A stretch of DNA of 64,000 nucleotides from positions 9,669,720-9,733,719 of the forward strand of contig OZ029927.1 of the NCBI GenBank assembly GCA_964023275.1, read 5' to 3'. This document shows positions 10,814-21,690 of this stretch, piece by piece. A program made the translations under genes and the position numbers. Source of the stretch: Norana najaformis (Eukaryota; Annelida; Clitellata; Crassiclitellata; Hormogastridae). The notes below the pieces were generated by a model that did not search any database, was not told the DNA's origin, and worked only from the letters and a program-made list of their open reading frames with translations. Position 1 is the first letter of the stretch. Every line of letters begins with the position of its first letter.

Positions 10814-11234
10814 CACTGTGTCCGGAAAAATTCCAAGGCTCTAAAATATGAATGAAAAAACTATATTAGATAATAATCAATTTAAAAATTTAAAAACCTC
10901 CAAACAGTCCGGACTTAAATCCTGTTGATTATAAAATTTGGGGAATAATGCAGGAGAAAGTATACAAGACAAAGGTCAGAAACATCGAAGAACTCCGCGA
11001 GCGAATTGTTAATGCTTGGGATGAACTTGATCAACTGGTCGTCGATGCTGCTGTTAGTCAGTGGCGTGTACGTCTCGAAGCTTGCGTTGAAGCCAATGGC
11101 GGACATTTTGAACATAAATTATAGTTCAATAATATTTCAGGATTAAACTGTTTTTGGAATTTTAAAAATCGATTAATGTTTACTAATTATTTTCATATTT
11201 ACCGTAAAGCCTTGGAATTTTTCCGGACACAGTG
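10814..11234 (+). mobile_element. Internally deleted Tc1/mariner transposon with intact TIRs
   Basis: The 421-bp element begins CACTGTGTCCGG and ends CCGGACACAGTG. The inverted repeats match over about 28 bp (continuing aaaaattccaaggct). The flanking dinucleotide is TA on both sides (10812-10813 and 11235-11236), the Tc1/mariner target duplication. Only the C-terminal end of the transposase remains, so most of the gene has been deleted. It is non-autonomous, but its ends look mobilisable in principle. The near-perfect TIR match suggests modest age. Confidence 0.9.
10897..11124 (+). pseudogene. mariner transposase C-terminal remnant
   Basis: Seventy-five codons and a TAG stop. The peptide begins PPNSPDLNPVDYKIWGIMQE, the SPDLNP-DY-IWG block that carries and follows the last catalytic acidic residue of Tc1/mariner transposases. 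It continues with RNIEELRERIVNAW and ends RLEACVEANGGHFEHKL, the usual C-terminal helix region. The DNA-binding half and the first two catalytic acids are absent, so it cannot be an active transposase. Confidence 0.85.
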
Positions 11235-11289
11235 TATACAAGAGATTGTATGTAGCCTATACATGAAAAGACCCTAAAAAGACGTGACA

Positions 11290-11345
11290 TCCATTCAAAC
11301 GGACAGTGTTGATGAAGGAACTCATCCGATAAAATGTTTGCAAAA
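11290..11345 (+). mobile_element. SINE S1 fragment, plus strand
   Basis: catccattcaaacggacagtg and gatgaaggaactcatccgataaaatg match the S1 body in the opposite orientation to 9835. Confidence 0.5.
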
Positions 11346-12460
11346 AAGGATCAAGGTCATAAGCTAACAACATATAGCTACGTTATTAGATTCCGGAAGC
11401 CGAACATAATTCTAGCATTCATGTAATTATGCAGCGCAATTATTTCGCTAACTACCGGCCGGACTGTCGCCAGATGCATCGTATGAGCAAACATGGCAGA
11501 CCTTGCAAATCATCTCTTGAGTTGCATATTTTCGTAAAATTTGGTCATAACTACCTACATCCAGTATCTGATTTATAGCGCTGAATGAATTTCCAGTTTC
11601 TACTACTGTCTTCCTTTCATCACGTCGTCGACATTTTCCGAAATTGAAGGCAGTAAATTATTCGTTTAAATCTTTATTACTTTCGTCACAAAATTGTATT
11701 AGCACTAAATCTGCAGCGACAAATGTCGCCAGTTTATAGACTCGTCATTAGCAATCGTCGTTGGCTGCTTTTTAATTTCTTTATAATAATTAACGTTTAT
11801 CAATCCCAACATGCGGAAGCGAAACCAACCGGCTAATTGAACCATCGTTAAGAATGGCGTACACACGATGCGTCTTTTTGGAGACAACCTCCTAACCCTT
11901 TTCTCCGACGAATATTTATTTCCACTTGCGGGCTTCCAGATGACATCCAATCCTTCCATTGATCGTCCTTACGAGAAATGACTCACATTTCATCTCCATT
12001 TTAATTCGAGATCAGGCTGAAGGAAATTACATTCGTAAACGATACCTTCGGGTCTGTTGTCTGTCCGGATTCAGTTTCAAAGTCTTTGGTACTTGTCGAG
12101 CAAGAGCATATTTTATATACACAGGAAATAGTTTGCTACGTAGCTTTACAGTCACCCTAATGACGTCTTTCCATAAAACTGTTTCCAGCTCATTGAGGGC
12201 GCGTGAGCAGTTACCCGCAAGGGAGGAAGCAGATGCTGACTGAAGATGGGTGACAGAAAGCCTTGTAAAGTAGGCGTAGTGTAAGACGTCACAAATATCT
12301 CGGGCGCTTTAAATTATATATTTAAAGGGTAAGAGGTTATGCATCAGTCAAGCAGACAGACACGAATCGTATAGCCGATGTGAATTGAAGGGTCACATCG
12401 CATTTCGTTCTTGTCGTTCTTATTGTAACGTAAAGTGGCATGCTAAACGTAATGTAACAC
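11346..12460. other. 3'-side intergenic of the GPCR, no gene recognised
   Basis: The frames at 11705-11959 (minus) and 11959-12243 (plus) lack domains or signals. No repeat family recognised. Confidence 0.4.
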
Positions 12461-12466
12461 TTTATT
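12461..12466 (-). terminator. Poly(A) signal AATAAA for the GPCR
   Basis: The plus strand is tttatt, giving AATAAA on the minus strand about 160 nt after the receptor stop codon, a normal 3' UTR length. Confidence 0.55.
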
Positions 12467-12626
12467 TACATAGAGCCTTTATAACGGCACTCAGTTATGT
12501 TGTCACAAAACAGTTGGAGATCGGTGTGGCTTTTCAGGGTCATCGTCGTCGTAGTCTTGGGTTCTGGACACTTCGAAGTTCGTGGGGTCTGCAATCTTGT
12601 GGATTCATACGTAAGTCTAGAACCTT

Positions 12627-13853
12627 CTAGATTTCCGTTTCGATGTCCGACATGTGGCAGGTGATCGTGTTCTGGTTGGACTTGATCGACGACATCTTGA
12701 TGGTGCCTCGTCTCCGTCTGATGGCGTGGCAGCAGAACAGAGCCCGGATGACGCGGCGAAACTGGACGTTGATGGCGCAGTACAGGATGACGTTGACGGC
12801 GAAGTTCAGCAGCTGGAGACAGTTGCCAATGACGACGGCGTTCTTGAACATGAAGTAGCGAGACGTATCGCGGACGATCTGGTCGCGGCAGAAGACGAGG
12901 ATCTCCGAGGGTCCGACGAGGGTGACGAACAGAACTATCAGGGCGATGAGGGTCGGGGTGATCCGATGTCCAGACTCCTTGGGCTGGTTGGCCCGGTACA
13001 TCTTTTGCATGGTGTAGGAGTTGCGAAGAGCTCGGATCAGGCAGATGTTGCAGAGGATGAGGATAATCATAGGCAAGAAGATGGCGACGATCGCCCAGAA
13101 GATTTCGTAGGCGAACTTAAAGCGTTTGTTAAGGTAGATGCTTCCTATGATCTTCATGTTATAGAAACACTGACAGTAGCCGACGGTGCGCAGTTTCAGC
13201 TGCAGTTCCTCGCACCGGTTCGTGATGACCGTATAGTGCCAGAAACGCGGCAGGTTGGCGAGCAGCACTCCGATGAAGACCACCGTGATGGCGATACGGG
13301 TGGCCCGGAGGTTGATGAAGCCTCGTGCGTGGAGCGGCCGACAGATGGCGATGTAACGACCGAGCGCCATGACAACCGTAAGCCAGGTACTGCTGAGGAG
13401 GAAGATGTTGATGAGCGGTTCCTTGTATGTGTTGAAATACACCTGCAAGACTGAATCGCGCGGCGTGTAAGCCGGCTTCTGCTCTGTGACCGACACCAGC
13501 AAATACACGAGGCAGAACATCATGTCGGACACGGCCAGCGCCACGAGTCCGACGCTGTACGACCTCTCCATATGCTTCACCGTGCACTGCAACTGCTTCC
13601 GGGTCAGCACGAACAGGTTTAAGATGTTACCGACGATTCCGAACATGCAGATCGCTGGAACGAAGTAGTCGTCGATGACATGTTCGATCAACTGGTGGCG
13701 CTGCTCTTCTTCCGACTGCGCAGACGCGTTGGAGGGCGTAAACAGGTCGTTAATTTGTTTCGTCGCCTGATTTACAAACTCGTCGCAAGTGACCGTCTCG
13801 TGGAGAATCGCGGAAATGGTCGGCGCGGTGTGGTTGATGACTGTCTCGTACAT
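12627..13853 (-). CDS. Rhodopsin-family peptide GPCR, FMRFamide/myosuppressin-receptor-like
   Basis: A complete 408-residue intronless frame for a plasma-membrane seven-helix receptor that would couple an extracellular peptide to G proteins. The N-terminus is about 60 residues with N-glycosylation sites at N7 and N42. TM1 64-84 has GN at 75-76. TM2 98-122 has LAVSD with D110. TM3 145-167 ends in GRY 165-167 in place of DRY. TM4 is about 187-205 and TM5 248-273. TM6 300-322 has GP 314-315. TM7 336-360 has NFAVNVILYC, so the NPxxY proline is valine while N354 and Y358 are kept. A basic tail with cysteines FCC 373-375 may be palmitoylated. An odd TM7 and R-Y core fit the FMRFamide and myosuppressin receptor group of protostomes. 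Ligand and subtype are not determinable. The ATG context aagcaaaATG is good. The gene has higher GC than its neighbours. Confidence 0.92.
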   Translation of the reverse strand: MYETVINHTAPTISAILHETVTCDEFVNQATKQINDLFTPSNASAQSEEEQRHQLIEHVIDDYFVPAICMFGIVGNILNLFVLTRKQLQCTVKHMERSYSVGLVALAVSDMMFCLVYLLVSVTEQKPAYTPRDSVLQVYFNTYKEPLINIFLLSSTWLTVVMALGRYIAICRPLHARGFINLRATRIAITVVFIGVLLANLPRFWHYTVITNRCEELQLKLRTVGYCQCFYNMKIIGSIYLNKRFKFAYEIFWAIVAIFLPMIILILCNICLIRALRNSYTMQKMYRANQPKESGHRITPTLIALIVLFVTLVGPSEILVFCRDQIVRDTSRYFMFKNAVVIGNCLQLLNFAVNVILYCAINVQFRRVIRALFCCHAIRRRRGTIKMSSIKSNQNTITCHMSDIETEI

Positions 13854-13989
13854 TTTGCTTAGTTATCTGGAGACAACGGCTATTCTTTCGTGCTGGATAG
13901 GACTGTGACGAAAACAACAGCGGAAATAAATTGCTTCGTTAAGATTTGCGTGGAATTGGGTTAGTATCGTCAGGACACCGTCGTCGTGG

Positions 13990-14160
13990 TCTTTAAGAGA
14001 GATCTACTCACACCCCGTGCGGTGCTCTTTAAAGAGATCTACTCACACCCCGTGCGGTGGTCTTTAAGAGAGATCTACTCACACCCCGTGCGGTGGTCTT
14101 TAAGAGAGATCTACTCACACCCCGTTTGGTGTTCTTTAAGAGAGATCTACTCACACCGTG
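13990..14160. repeat. 36-bp minisatellite, 5 copies, upstream of the GPCR
   Basis: Units of tctttaagagagatctactc plus acaccccgtgcggtg start at about 13990, 14026, 14061, 14097 and 14133. The array lies 137-307 bp before the receptor ATG, so it is in the 5' UTR or promoter. The period is 36 except for one 35-bp unit. A plus-strand frame across it (REIYSHPVRWSL repeated) is an artefact of the period. Confidence 0.85.
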
Positions 14161-15950
14161 CTGTCGGTCACTTTGAAGTGGTCGACCACCCACGAAGTCT
14201 GAGTTCGCCTCGTCTGAGAGTACTCGTGTTTTCAGTATGTCTTTTGATGTAGGTCCGACGTTCCTATCCTCAGTTCAGCGTCACCGTAGTCGTTGTAGGA
14301 GGTGTGTACGGACACAGATCCGACTATTGCAAGATTGCGGTTGAAGAGACGTCAATATTGATGCGATCAACTTCCGACATGAATGCTTTCGGATTTTGTC
14401 GGCTTTACGTCAGCTGATGGAGGGTTGCGGATATGAAACCTGGGTGCGTAACACAGAAACAGACTTAAGAACTTAAGCCGGTTGCCTTACAAAATAAATC
14501 GTCGGCGTCTGTACCTAGCCTTGATTTATCGTTTATAAGCTAGGAATTAAATAGCAAGTGTTGCGACGCATCGGTCCAGTGTACCGGACCAGATCCATTG
14601 ACGGCTTAGGGGCCACAGAGCAGTAACTGAGCGCCTCCCCTACATTCTACTGTAGAAATAGGGAAGCTGGAGTTTATTTAATCGTTCCAGGCCATGATAT
14701 AATCTGCAGGGAAGGACGGGAAACACCCGTCACAATTCCCCAATAACAGAAAATTTTCCAGTCACCTGGATCCTGCCAATAAATCTTCCTCAATTCGACT
14801 ATTTCCAATTATAAATCGGCTATGTTTTAAATCTTCCATGCTCTCTGGCTTATGCCTTGTTTTCAAACAAGCAACAGCATAAAACTCTGTTATAATCGTG
14901 ATTAATGCATAAGTAAAGCTGCTGAATTCAGAATCAGTTGACGAGGACTGTCATTCGAAGCCAACGTTCTAACCACCCAAAATTGCTGTCTGCTGATACT
15001 AAATACGATGGCTCTGTTTGCCTTGTTACCTGATTTGGCCACTGGTTCAGCTGACCAGATGGGCAAAACAAGTCAACTAGCGACATCTACCTGCATCGAC
15101 GAAGAACATAATTATGAGTCGAGAAATCCACTGCACCGCCAACGAGTTTCATTTTTCGTCTGGATTTCGCCGTTCGCGTAGCTCTCGACCAATTATATAC
15201 CGATGGCGGGGTGAATGCACAGCAGCAAGAGATACCACAAATTATAGCTCGATGTCATGTTCAGACGTCAAATGACCCCTGGATATAACAACATGACGTC
15301 AAAGCATGACATAAACACGTCAGAGTGGGAAGAAATTGGCGGGTGCTATAAAAAGCGAGTTCAAGATAAAAACCATTTGGTCCGCAACACACGGTTGTGC
15401 TCACCGAGGGATCGCTCCAATGTTAACAGCTGAGCGCCGTGAAATATTGATTTCAAACTGAAAGAAAATGGCGGCTAATACGTCGGCCTCCCACCAAGCG
15501 CTGGCTAATTATTGTTTTTGCTTACCTGTAACCAGTCAAAATTAGCCGGTTGACGGGTTTATGGTTTGTAGGTGTTCGTATCTTACCGTAAACCTTACTT
15601 CGACAATAACAGTACCGCCCACCTATTTTAAATCAGCCAGGTGATGTGAAGCCAAATCAGGTCCGGGCGAAACTAGTTCCGATAAATATTGTGATTGGTT
15701 CACGGGGTTAGGACGATGAAATTTGTTTCTAAATATAAAACTGTGTTTCCGATATGATTTGCTGTGGCTTCGTTCGTCAGAAAATCCTGGTCCGTACTAA
15801 TTACGACTGCATTGGTACAGACTGCTTGGGCGACTTGGCTTTTCCCACTTACACTGAAGACCCATTAAAACATGATTCATTGAAGCACGAATTCTGATAC
15901 ACCACGGCTGGGACGTAGATCCCAAAACAATTTCGCCTATAGAAACTAAA
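14161..15950. other. Intergenic upstream of the GPCR, no gene recognised
   Basis: Single-copy-looking sequence without a convincing frame. It holds the promoter-like site described at 15294-15354. Confidence 0.45.
15294..15354 (+). promoter_or_regulatory. Promoter-like CRE and TATA box
   Basis: A palindromic cAMP-response element TGACGTCA at 15294-15301 lies about 45 bp before TATAAAAA at 15347-15354, with further cgtca half-sites at about 15265 and 15318. Spacing and order suit a Pol II core promoter firing rightwards. No recognisable coding exon follows, so the target is unknown. It points away from the GPCR. Confidence 0.3.
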
Positions 15951-16084
15951 CTCGTTGCAAGAAAAACTTGTTATTATATGCATAAATTGTTTCTTTATGA
16001 ATTTCAGCGACAGTGGATCCATTCAGAGACTTCTGTGTGGACTCTTGCTCTCCCCTTGGATTCTACCCTTGACTCAAAGCGCAT

Positions 16085-16585
16085 GCGTAATGTGTATCCA
16101 ATTATGTATATATGTGCATAGACTTGGATGCAGACTATGCATAGGTATTACTATGCCTATGCATGTATATATGCATGTATGTATGCATGTATGTATGTAT
16201 GTGTGTATATATGTATATATATGTATGTAAGCAAGTATATATGTATGCATTTATATATGTATGTATGTACTTATGTATGTATATATATGTGTATGTATGC
16301 ATATATGTATGTATGTATACATATATATATGTATGTATGTACGCATTTATGTATGCATGTTTTTATATATGTATGTATGCATTTATGCATATATGTATGT
16401 ATATATCATGTATGTATGCCTTTTTGTATGCATTTATATATGCATGTATGCAGTTATGTATATATGTATGTATATATGTATGTATGTATATATGTATGTA
16501 TGTATATACATATATGTATGTATGTCTGTCTGTATGTATGTATGTATGTATGTATGTATGTATGTATGTATGTGCGCACTCCAGT
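16085..16585. repeat. (TGTA)n microsatellite, about 500 bp
   Basis: Nearly continuous tgta/tata/tgca tetranucleotides, purest at about 16520-16575. All three frames on both strands stay open with Met-Tyr-Val-Cys or Ile-His-Thr-Tyr repeats. These are not genes. Confidence 0.95.
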
Positions 16586-17690
16586 GAGCTAACGAACTGT
16601 GATGCATACATTCGAAGCGTTTGAACTCAGCTAAAGATTCCGACTTGTGTTCCAAATTGCGTTTGTTGACACTAATTCAGATTTGGCGCTGTGTGCGGTC
16701 TGATAACCGACTTAATGTTTACCTAACATTCAGGTCATTCTGTCTGATCTACCGCACATCCGTGGGTAAAGCAATTACTTTGAAGCGAGATTAGACTTAA
16801 TATTTGCGTTTTTTCGCGATCTTAATCAGTCATGAATGAAAATTGACAATCAGCCATGCGGAAAACTCGATCTCGACTCGGAGTTGCTGGCGAATGCAAA
16901 TCCTATGCATTGCCGCCCTTTTATTATTCTGTCCTGGAAGGTGGACGTATGTTCCCGTCCTCTCTGCACCCTGAGCAGGTTGGGCTCCGATAAGTCTTCG
17001 CTTTCTCATCGCGAACTACTTCCGACTCCTTCATTTTGTGTGTATGATGTCCACAGGCTAAGCACTGCTTCTGGAAGGTTGTATTACATAGCGTAATTGT
17101 GAGGTTCTGATAGGCGCTATATAAATGTTCAAAATCACGCACTCTTACATGTGCACACACACACATATACATACAAGCATACATACATACACACATTCCT
17201 ACATACATATATACATGCATACTAGTTTTCAAATAATTTATACTGCAATTCTTATTTCAAGATATCTCGGATTATAATTATGCGATCATTGGCTTTTATA
17301 AGGGCATCAGTTGGCGTAATATTCTTAGACTTTTTATGTGTACCGAATACATCAGCCTATTTATTAAAGTCTAAAAAGTAATGTCTAGAAATTGCAGATG
17401 CCTCTGTACTACAGTAATGTGGCGAGGAGGATCTTCGACATCAATAGCCTGGTTACACAGCAGAGTTCCACTGCATATTATGATTACCAATGCAGACAAT
17501 TTGTCTGGTCAGCATCAGGCCACAATAACTCTGTGGCCGTAGGAGAAATTAATTGTGATGTTATTACCAGACAATTTGTGCTCAACCGCAATTGATGTAG
17601 CGCTGCAATATATCCTGCAGCACTTCAGATAATTATTTCATGACAATTTTACTTCAAGATTTCTTGAAATAAAAGAAATAATAATATTAA
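16586..17690. other. Intergenic with a LINE-type tail and (ACAT)n
   Basis: gataggcgctatataaatg at about 17107-17126 is a plus-strand retroelement tail, followed by (ACAT)n to about 17220. Otherwise no gene was recognised. Confidence 0.5.
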
Positions 17691-17830
17691 TAATAATATT
17701 ATTATTATTATTAAGACAATTTATATAGCGCCGTAACACAACCGAGGTCGAAAAAAGGGCCCTGTACATTCATCGGTGCATTCAGCCGTCGAAAGATAAG
17801 CTGAAAAGGAATGTTTTTAGCCGCGATTTA
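17690..17830 (-). mobile_element. LINE 3' end with last ORF2 codons, minus strand
   Basis: The minus strand ends a frame with FLFSLSFDG and a stop, typical of the LKTFLF end of LINE proteins. It then has cggttgtgttacggcgctatataaattg and an (AAT)n tail (plus strand 17692-17712). Confidence 0.65.
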
Positions 17831-18099
17831 AATGTCTCCAGTAAATATCGTTAGTGATTTGCCCTCGATGCACTTGCGATCAATGTTTTCATTGTTTGAA
17901 GGGCCACTGTTGGGCCAAGGAAATCCAAAGTCGGCGTTGGGCTGGTTGAGTAATTGCAGAGCAAGGCACCGGTGGTACCAGCATCGGAGCACCTTCGGCC
18001 GTGGGTGGCGTAACAATAGACACCGAGGTATCTGAATATTAGCCTTTAGTTGAGAGTCTAACAAATTCATCGTATCGTTGCAACAAAAGTATCACTTAA

Positions 18100-18290
18100 G
18101 AGTCTTCGAAAGTGTCACTTCGAGAAATCCGTCATAAAAGCGAAGAGGATGCATCTTAAAGAGCTTCGTCTTCGAAAGTGCCTCTTCCAGAAATCCGTTA
18201 TAAAAGCGACGAGGATGCATCTTAAAGAGCTTCGTCTTCAAAAGTGCCACTTCGAGAAATCCGTCATAAAAGTGAAAAAGCCACGCCATC
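18100..18290. repeat. 66-bp tandem repeat, 3 copies
   Basis: Copies begin cttcgaaagtg or cttcaaaagtg at about 18103, 18170 and 18236 and share gaaatccgt-ataaaag and gaggatgcatcttaaagagc. The period is divisible by three, so both strands stay open with 22-residue repeats. No family recognised. Confidence 0.8.
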
Positions 18291-18419
18291 ATAAAACCTC
18301 TTTCGTTTTATCTTCCGCGGCTTTTACTTTGAACTGTTCAAGTAATTTATCTGAGCGATACGGTTGTGTAATTAACAAAATCTGGGAAACTAATATCTAC
18401 AGTCGTATTGTGTGATTTA

Positions 18420-18900
18420 ATGATTATAATCCAGTGATAGATGAACAAATAGTGATTGTGATGTAAGCAACTGATTGTGACATCACAGAAACGATTGTGA
18501 TGCCAAATGTTTATGACGAAAAAATTATTGTAATATAAGAAATTGTTGTGATGAAACTATTAGGGGATAGTAAAAACCTTAAAATACGTAAAAACCAAGT
18601 CAAACAACTTCCTTTTTCTGGTACAGTTGGTTAGATTATATGTGATCCTTTGTTATGCTGTAATAAAATTGATTGTGACGTAAAATGGAAGTGATTATGA
18701 CGTAATAAAACATCCGAAACATGATGAATCATGTCAAACATCTTTCGCTTTCCTGTAGAGAGTATAGATAATTCTTTTATGTGATGTAACAAAATTGATT
18801 GTTACGTAAGAGAAAAGGATTTTGGAGCAAAAAAGCACAGAATTACGTCAAAGTAATCTCTTTTTCTTTTAGAATTGTTAATAGATAATTTGTTACAGGG
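18420..18900. repeat. Degenerate repeats with attgtgatgtaa core
   Basis: The core (a)ttgattgtgatgtaa recurs about ten times with substitutions. Three longer blocks starting gtcaaaca or gtcaaagta at 18599, 18733 and 18847 share the same order of motifs (ctttttct, tagat-at, gattgt-acgtaa). An old, decayed satellite-like array. Confidence 0.6.
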
Positions 18901-19074
18901 GCTAACGGACCTAGTAATCAGACTCTGGTTGAGGATTGTGTTGTGGGATTGAAGGATCGTTCCTACAAAGCTCAGACATGGCAATGACGCTAACATTAAC
19001 ACTGGAGCAGCAAATCTTTGTGATGTTCATCATCGTCGTCGTCATCATCATCATCATCATTTTTGCATTTATTA

Positions 19075-19235
19075 CGCGCGCAAGGTCAGTAAGTCTGAAT
19101 CTGAGGCGCGAAGCAATTGTGAGTGAAGGACTTGCTCAGGGTCCCTACAATGCACTAACCGTATGAGGGGAGGCTCGAACCCGTACTCTCCGCGTCACAA
19201 GCCGAGCGCTCTAACAATTCGGCCCCATTGAGAAT
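19075..19235 (-). mobile_element. tRNA-derived SINE, family S2, minus strand
   Basis: The minus strand has gaattgttagagcgctcggcttgtgacgcgg, then agagtacgggttcgagcctcc. This is an A box, an anticodon-like loop and a B box with GGTTCGAGCC. The head resembles tRNA-Thr(TGT) by its loop; the body follows. Related copies are at 35455, 38555 and 57975. Confidence 0.75.
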
Positions 19236-20620
19236 TTCTCAAACTCCGGACTTAGTAATGTATGCCCAGCAGTGATCAAGTCATCGGCGATAATCCAGCT
19301 GATCCGATAGCACTTCCCTCATCCCAGGCCCCACCCAGTCTATAAATAATAAGTGTGTTACATCTACTGAAATTTTCATTTCACGTATTTATCAACCGCT
19401 AATATGTACCGTTAAGTATCAATCGATGGCGCTAAGCACTTGTTTTTGGTACTTAAGCAAACTTGCCAGTCGAGCGCTCAACCCAATCCATTGTCACGCA
19501 TCCAGACAGAACATGTGCCTAAGCTCCTTAATGGCGTCTTATAAATATCTAAGAACATAAATCAAATCACATATCTTGATGTCTTCTGCGAAATGTATTT
19601 ACTTGCTAGTATAGTTAGTACGATAACTAATACATCGTAGATTTTAGTTTTTATTCAGCAAAGATCAAGAGTATTTAGCTAAGTAGTCCTGTAATATCGC
19701 ACTGGCAGCACGCCCTAATGAACGAGGTGCGTTCACGTGCCAGTAAGAATAGGGACACAGTTCACAAGAGATTTTCTTAGCTCCTTTGACAGAGATTCGC
19801 AAAAGGCGCTATATGAATACCCAGCACTGGTGTTGTTTTTTCTAAAAAGACAACTGAAAGCCAAGCTTAACTAATGACTCTTTTTATGTATTCATGAACC
19901 AATCGAGCGCAACAAATGAACCTGACCCATTTTTCATTTGCCTATTCTGCCTGCCGCAATTCGATACTTTTCTCGTGATATTAATCACTAATTATTTTTT
20001 AGAATTCCCGGATGTCTCACTTTGAGCGTTTTATTAGACCTACTCTCATTCATCGGCCTAATTGTCTACGCTGTTGCTTGCGGCCGGGATATGAGTATTA
20101 GCATTAACAATGTATGCTACATGTAAACGCATAGGACGAATGCATCGCAAATATGCTCTTGAACGTTTTGTTCAATTACCCAGAGTAGTAGTAAAGGCTT
20201 TTATTCTGAAGACGTGTTATTAAGCTAATGTGCTATAGAACGGAAGAACACGTCCATTAGTCCACAAGTCTAAAGCATTACACAAAGCAATACAAATTTA
20301 GGTTCACGTTACATTACAAAGTATATTACAATTACAATATGTTGCGTTGTTTATCACAAAGCACGAAAACTATTTTATATCGCATTTCAGTACTCGTAAG
20401 ATTTGACATGTGAAGAAATGTAAAACCTCGTAATAATTTATCCGCAGCAACAGATAAAATTTTTGTAGGGAATTGTTAGCGTGATAAAATAGAACTTCTG
20501 AGTCAGTGGAAACAGAGGCTTAACTGATTAAACTTCTTCCCTTGAGTAATCTTTGTAATTACTTACAACAGAACAGTTAGCTCACAGCAGATATTATATG
20601 GTGTCTAGACTGCATAGAAT
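19236..20620. other. Intergenic, no gene recognised
   Basis: A plus-strand retroelement tail (aaaaggcgctatatgaat) is at about 19800. The rest is AT-rich sequence without features I can support. Confidence 0.45.
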
Positions 20621-20625
20621 CACGG

Positions 20626-20733
20626 GCGAAACAGAAGGATCAAGGAAGACCAAACAGGGCATGGATTTACGACGAGAAGGAATGGACCGAGATGACCTTG
20701 GAACAGGACAGAGGTTTATGGAGAGATCGATAG
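20626..20733 (+). mobile_element. LINE ORF2 C-terminal remnant, different family
   Basis: Thirty-five codons to a TAG stop. GRPNRAWIYDEKEWTEMTLE then RGLWRDR resembles the W-DD-EW-M/L-..A.DR..WR end of endonuclease-reverse transcriptase LINEs. No family A or S1 motif follows, so this is a separate lineage. 5'-truncated remnant. Confidence 0.5.
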
Positions 20734-20929
20734 TCCATTGCGCCGCCAAAGTTCGAAGTATCGAATAGAGGGGCGTCGACGACGACGAGAGCTCATAGGT
20801 CAGAACATTGACTCTACATATATCTCTGCCTATATTTTAAAGAACATTTTTAGACTAGTTGCATTGCTATGTGGGCAGTGAGTTGTAGGGACATGAAAAA
20901 GCACTTTATTAAATGTCTTGGAATCGTAA

Positions 20930-21040
20930 TCGTAAATAAATTTGTAAAGCGCCGCTTCAAGGTAGTCTCACCAGAACATTCTGGGTCTTGACCCGTTGGC
21001 CAAGATCTATTTTAAGCCTGTCCCTGGCTTTGATTTAATT
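20930..21040 (-). mobile_element. Retroelement 3' end, minus strand
   Basis: aatcgtaatcgtaaataaatttgtaaagcgccgcttcaaggtagtctcacc shares acttcaag-caatctTacc with the tail at 54631-54720, so both belong to one family. Confidence 0.5.
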
Positions 21041-21529
21041 AGCGCAGAAGAAAATCTCGTTTGTCCGACAGTAATTCACGTCGCGCTGAGAAATTGCGAA
21101 ATCTTTCTGCGCATTGCATCCGGTAATCAGACAAATTGAGTGTCGTAAATGAAAGCAGCGACTGATACCGTGACATTCGGTGGTAATCGGGCAGAAGCAA
21201 TTGGCAACAGGCCTCCATGCAAGCCACACTCACGCATCTTCATTAAACCTGAATATGTACGAAGGCGTCTCGTTTAGGAATACAATAAAAGTATTTGCGG
21301 GTGGAAATAAGTTAATACAATATAATACATATGTTTGGTATATGCTTATGTAGTACTGCAAGTACTGCATATGCTGTACGCTTATTGTATGTATACTGTA
21401 AACAGAAACAAGCGAACCCATGAAAATTATTCCAATCTTGCCAGCATGCCTACATAGGGCCCAATATTCACATATGGGACCCATATCAACTCAATATGGA
21501 ACCCATCAGGTGTTTGTGAGCGTGCTGGT

Positions 21530-21690
21530 AGGGAATAACTTCGGAAAATTATTATTAAAGTAAAATCCAAAATAGTAGAATATTAATAGTAATATTATTA
21601 AATATTATTAAATATTATTAAAGTTATATCCAAATATTATTAAATAATATTAAAGCTAAATCCAAAATAGTAGAATATTTAATTATAATT
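21530..21690. repeat. AT-rich local repeats (aaatattatta)
   Basis: Repeats of aaatattatta and taaatccaaaatagtagaatatt occur twice over. No gene. Confidence 0.6.

Noticed and set aside
11959-12243. 94-codon plus-strand frame downstream of the GPCR
   Set aside because: No recognisable motif, and it overlaps the likely 3' flank of the receptor.
12654-13454. 266-codon plus-strand open frame
   Set aside because: It lies exactly antisense to the GPCR coding region and is rich in Asp, Glu, Val and Gly, as expected from the complement of a GC-biased frame. It has no domain.
13159-13587. 142-codon minus frame within the GPCR
   Set aside because: Same strand but a different frame of the receptor. 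The receptor frame has all seven helices and its motifs.
16128-16655. Long open frames on both strands
   Set aside because: They are translations of a (TGTA)n microsatellite. The same applies to frames at 22010-22609, 30464-30905, 32211-32913, 48621-49099, 49765-50109, 55886-56395 and 57679-57930.
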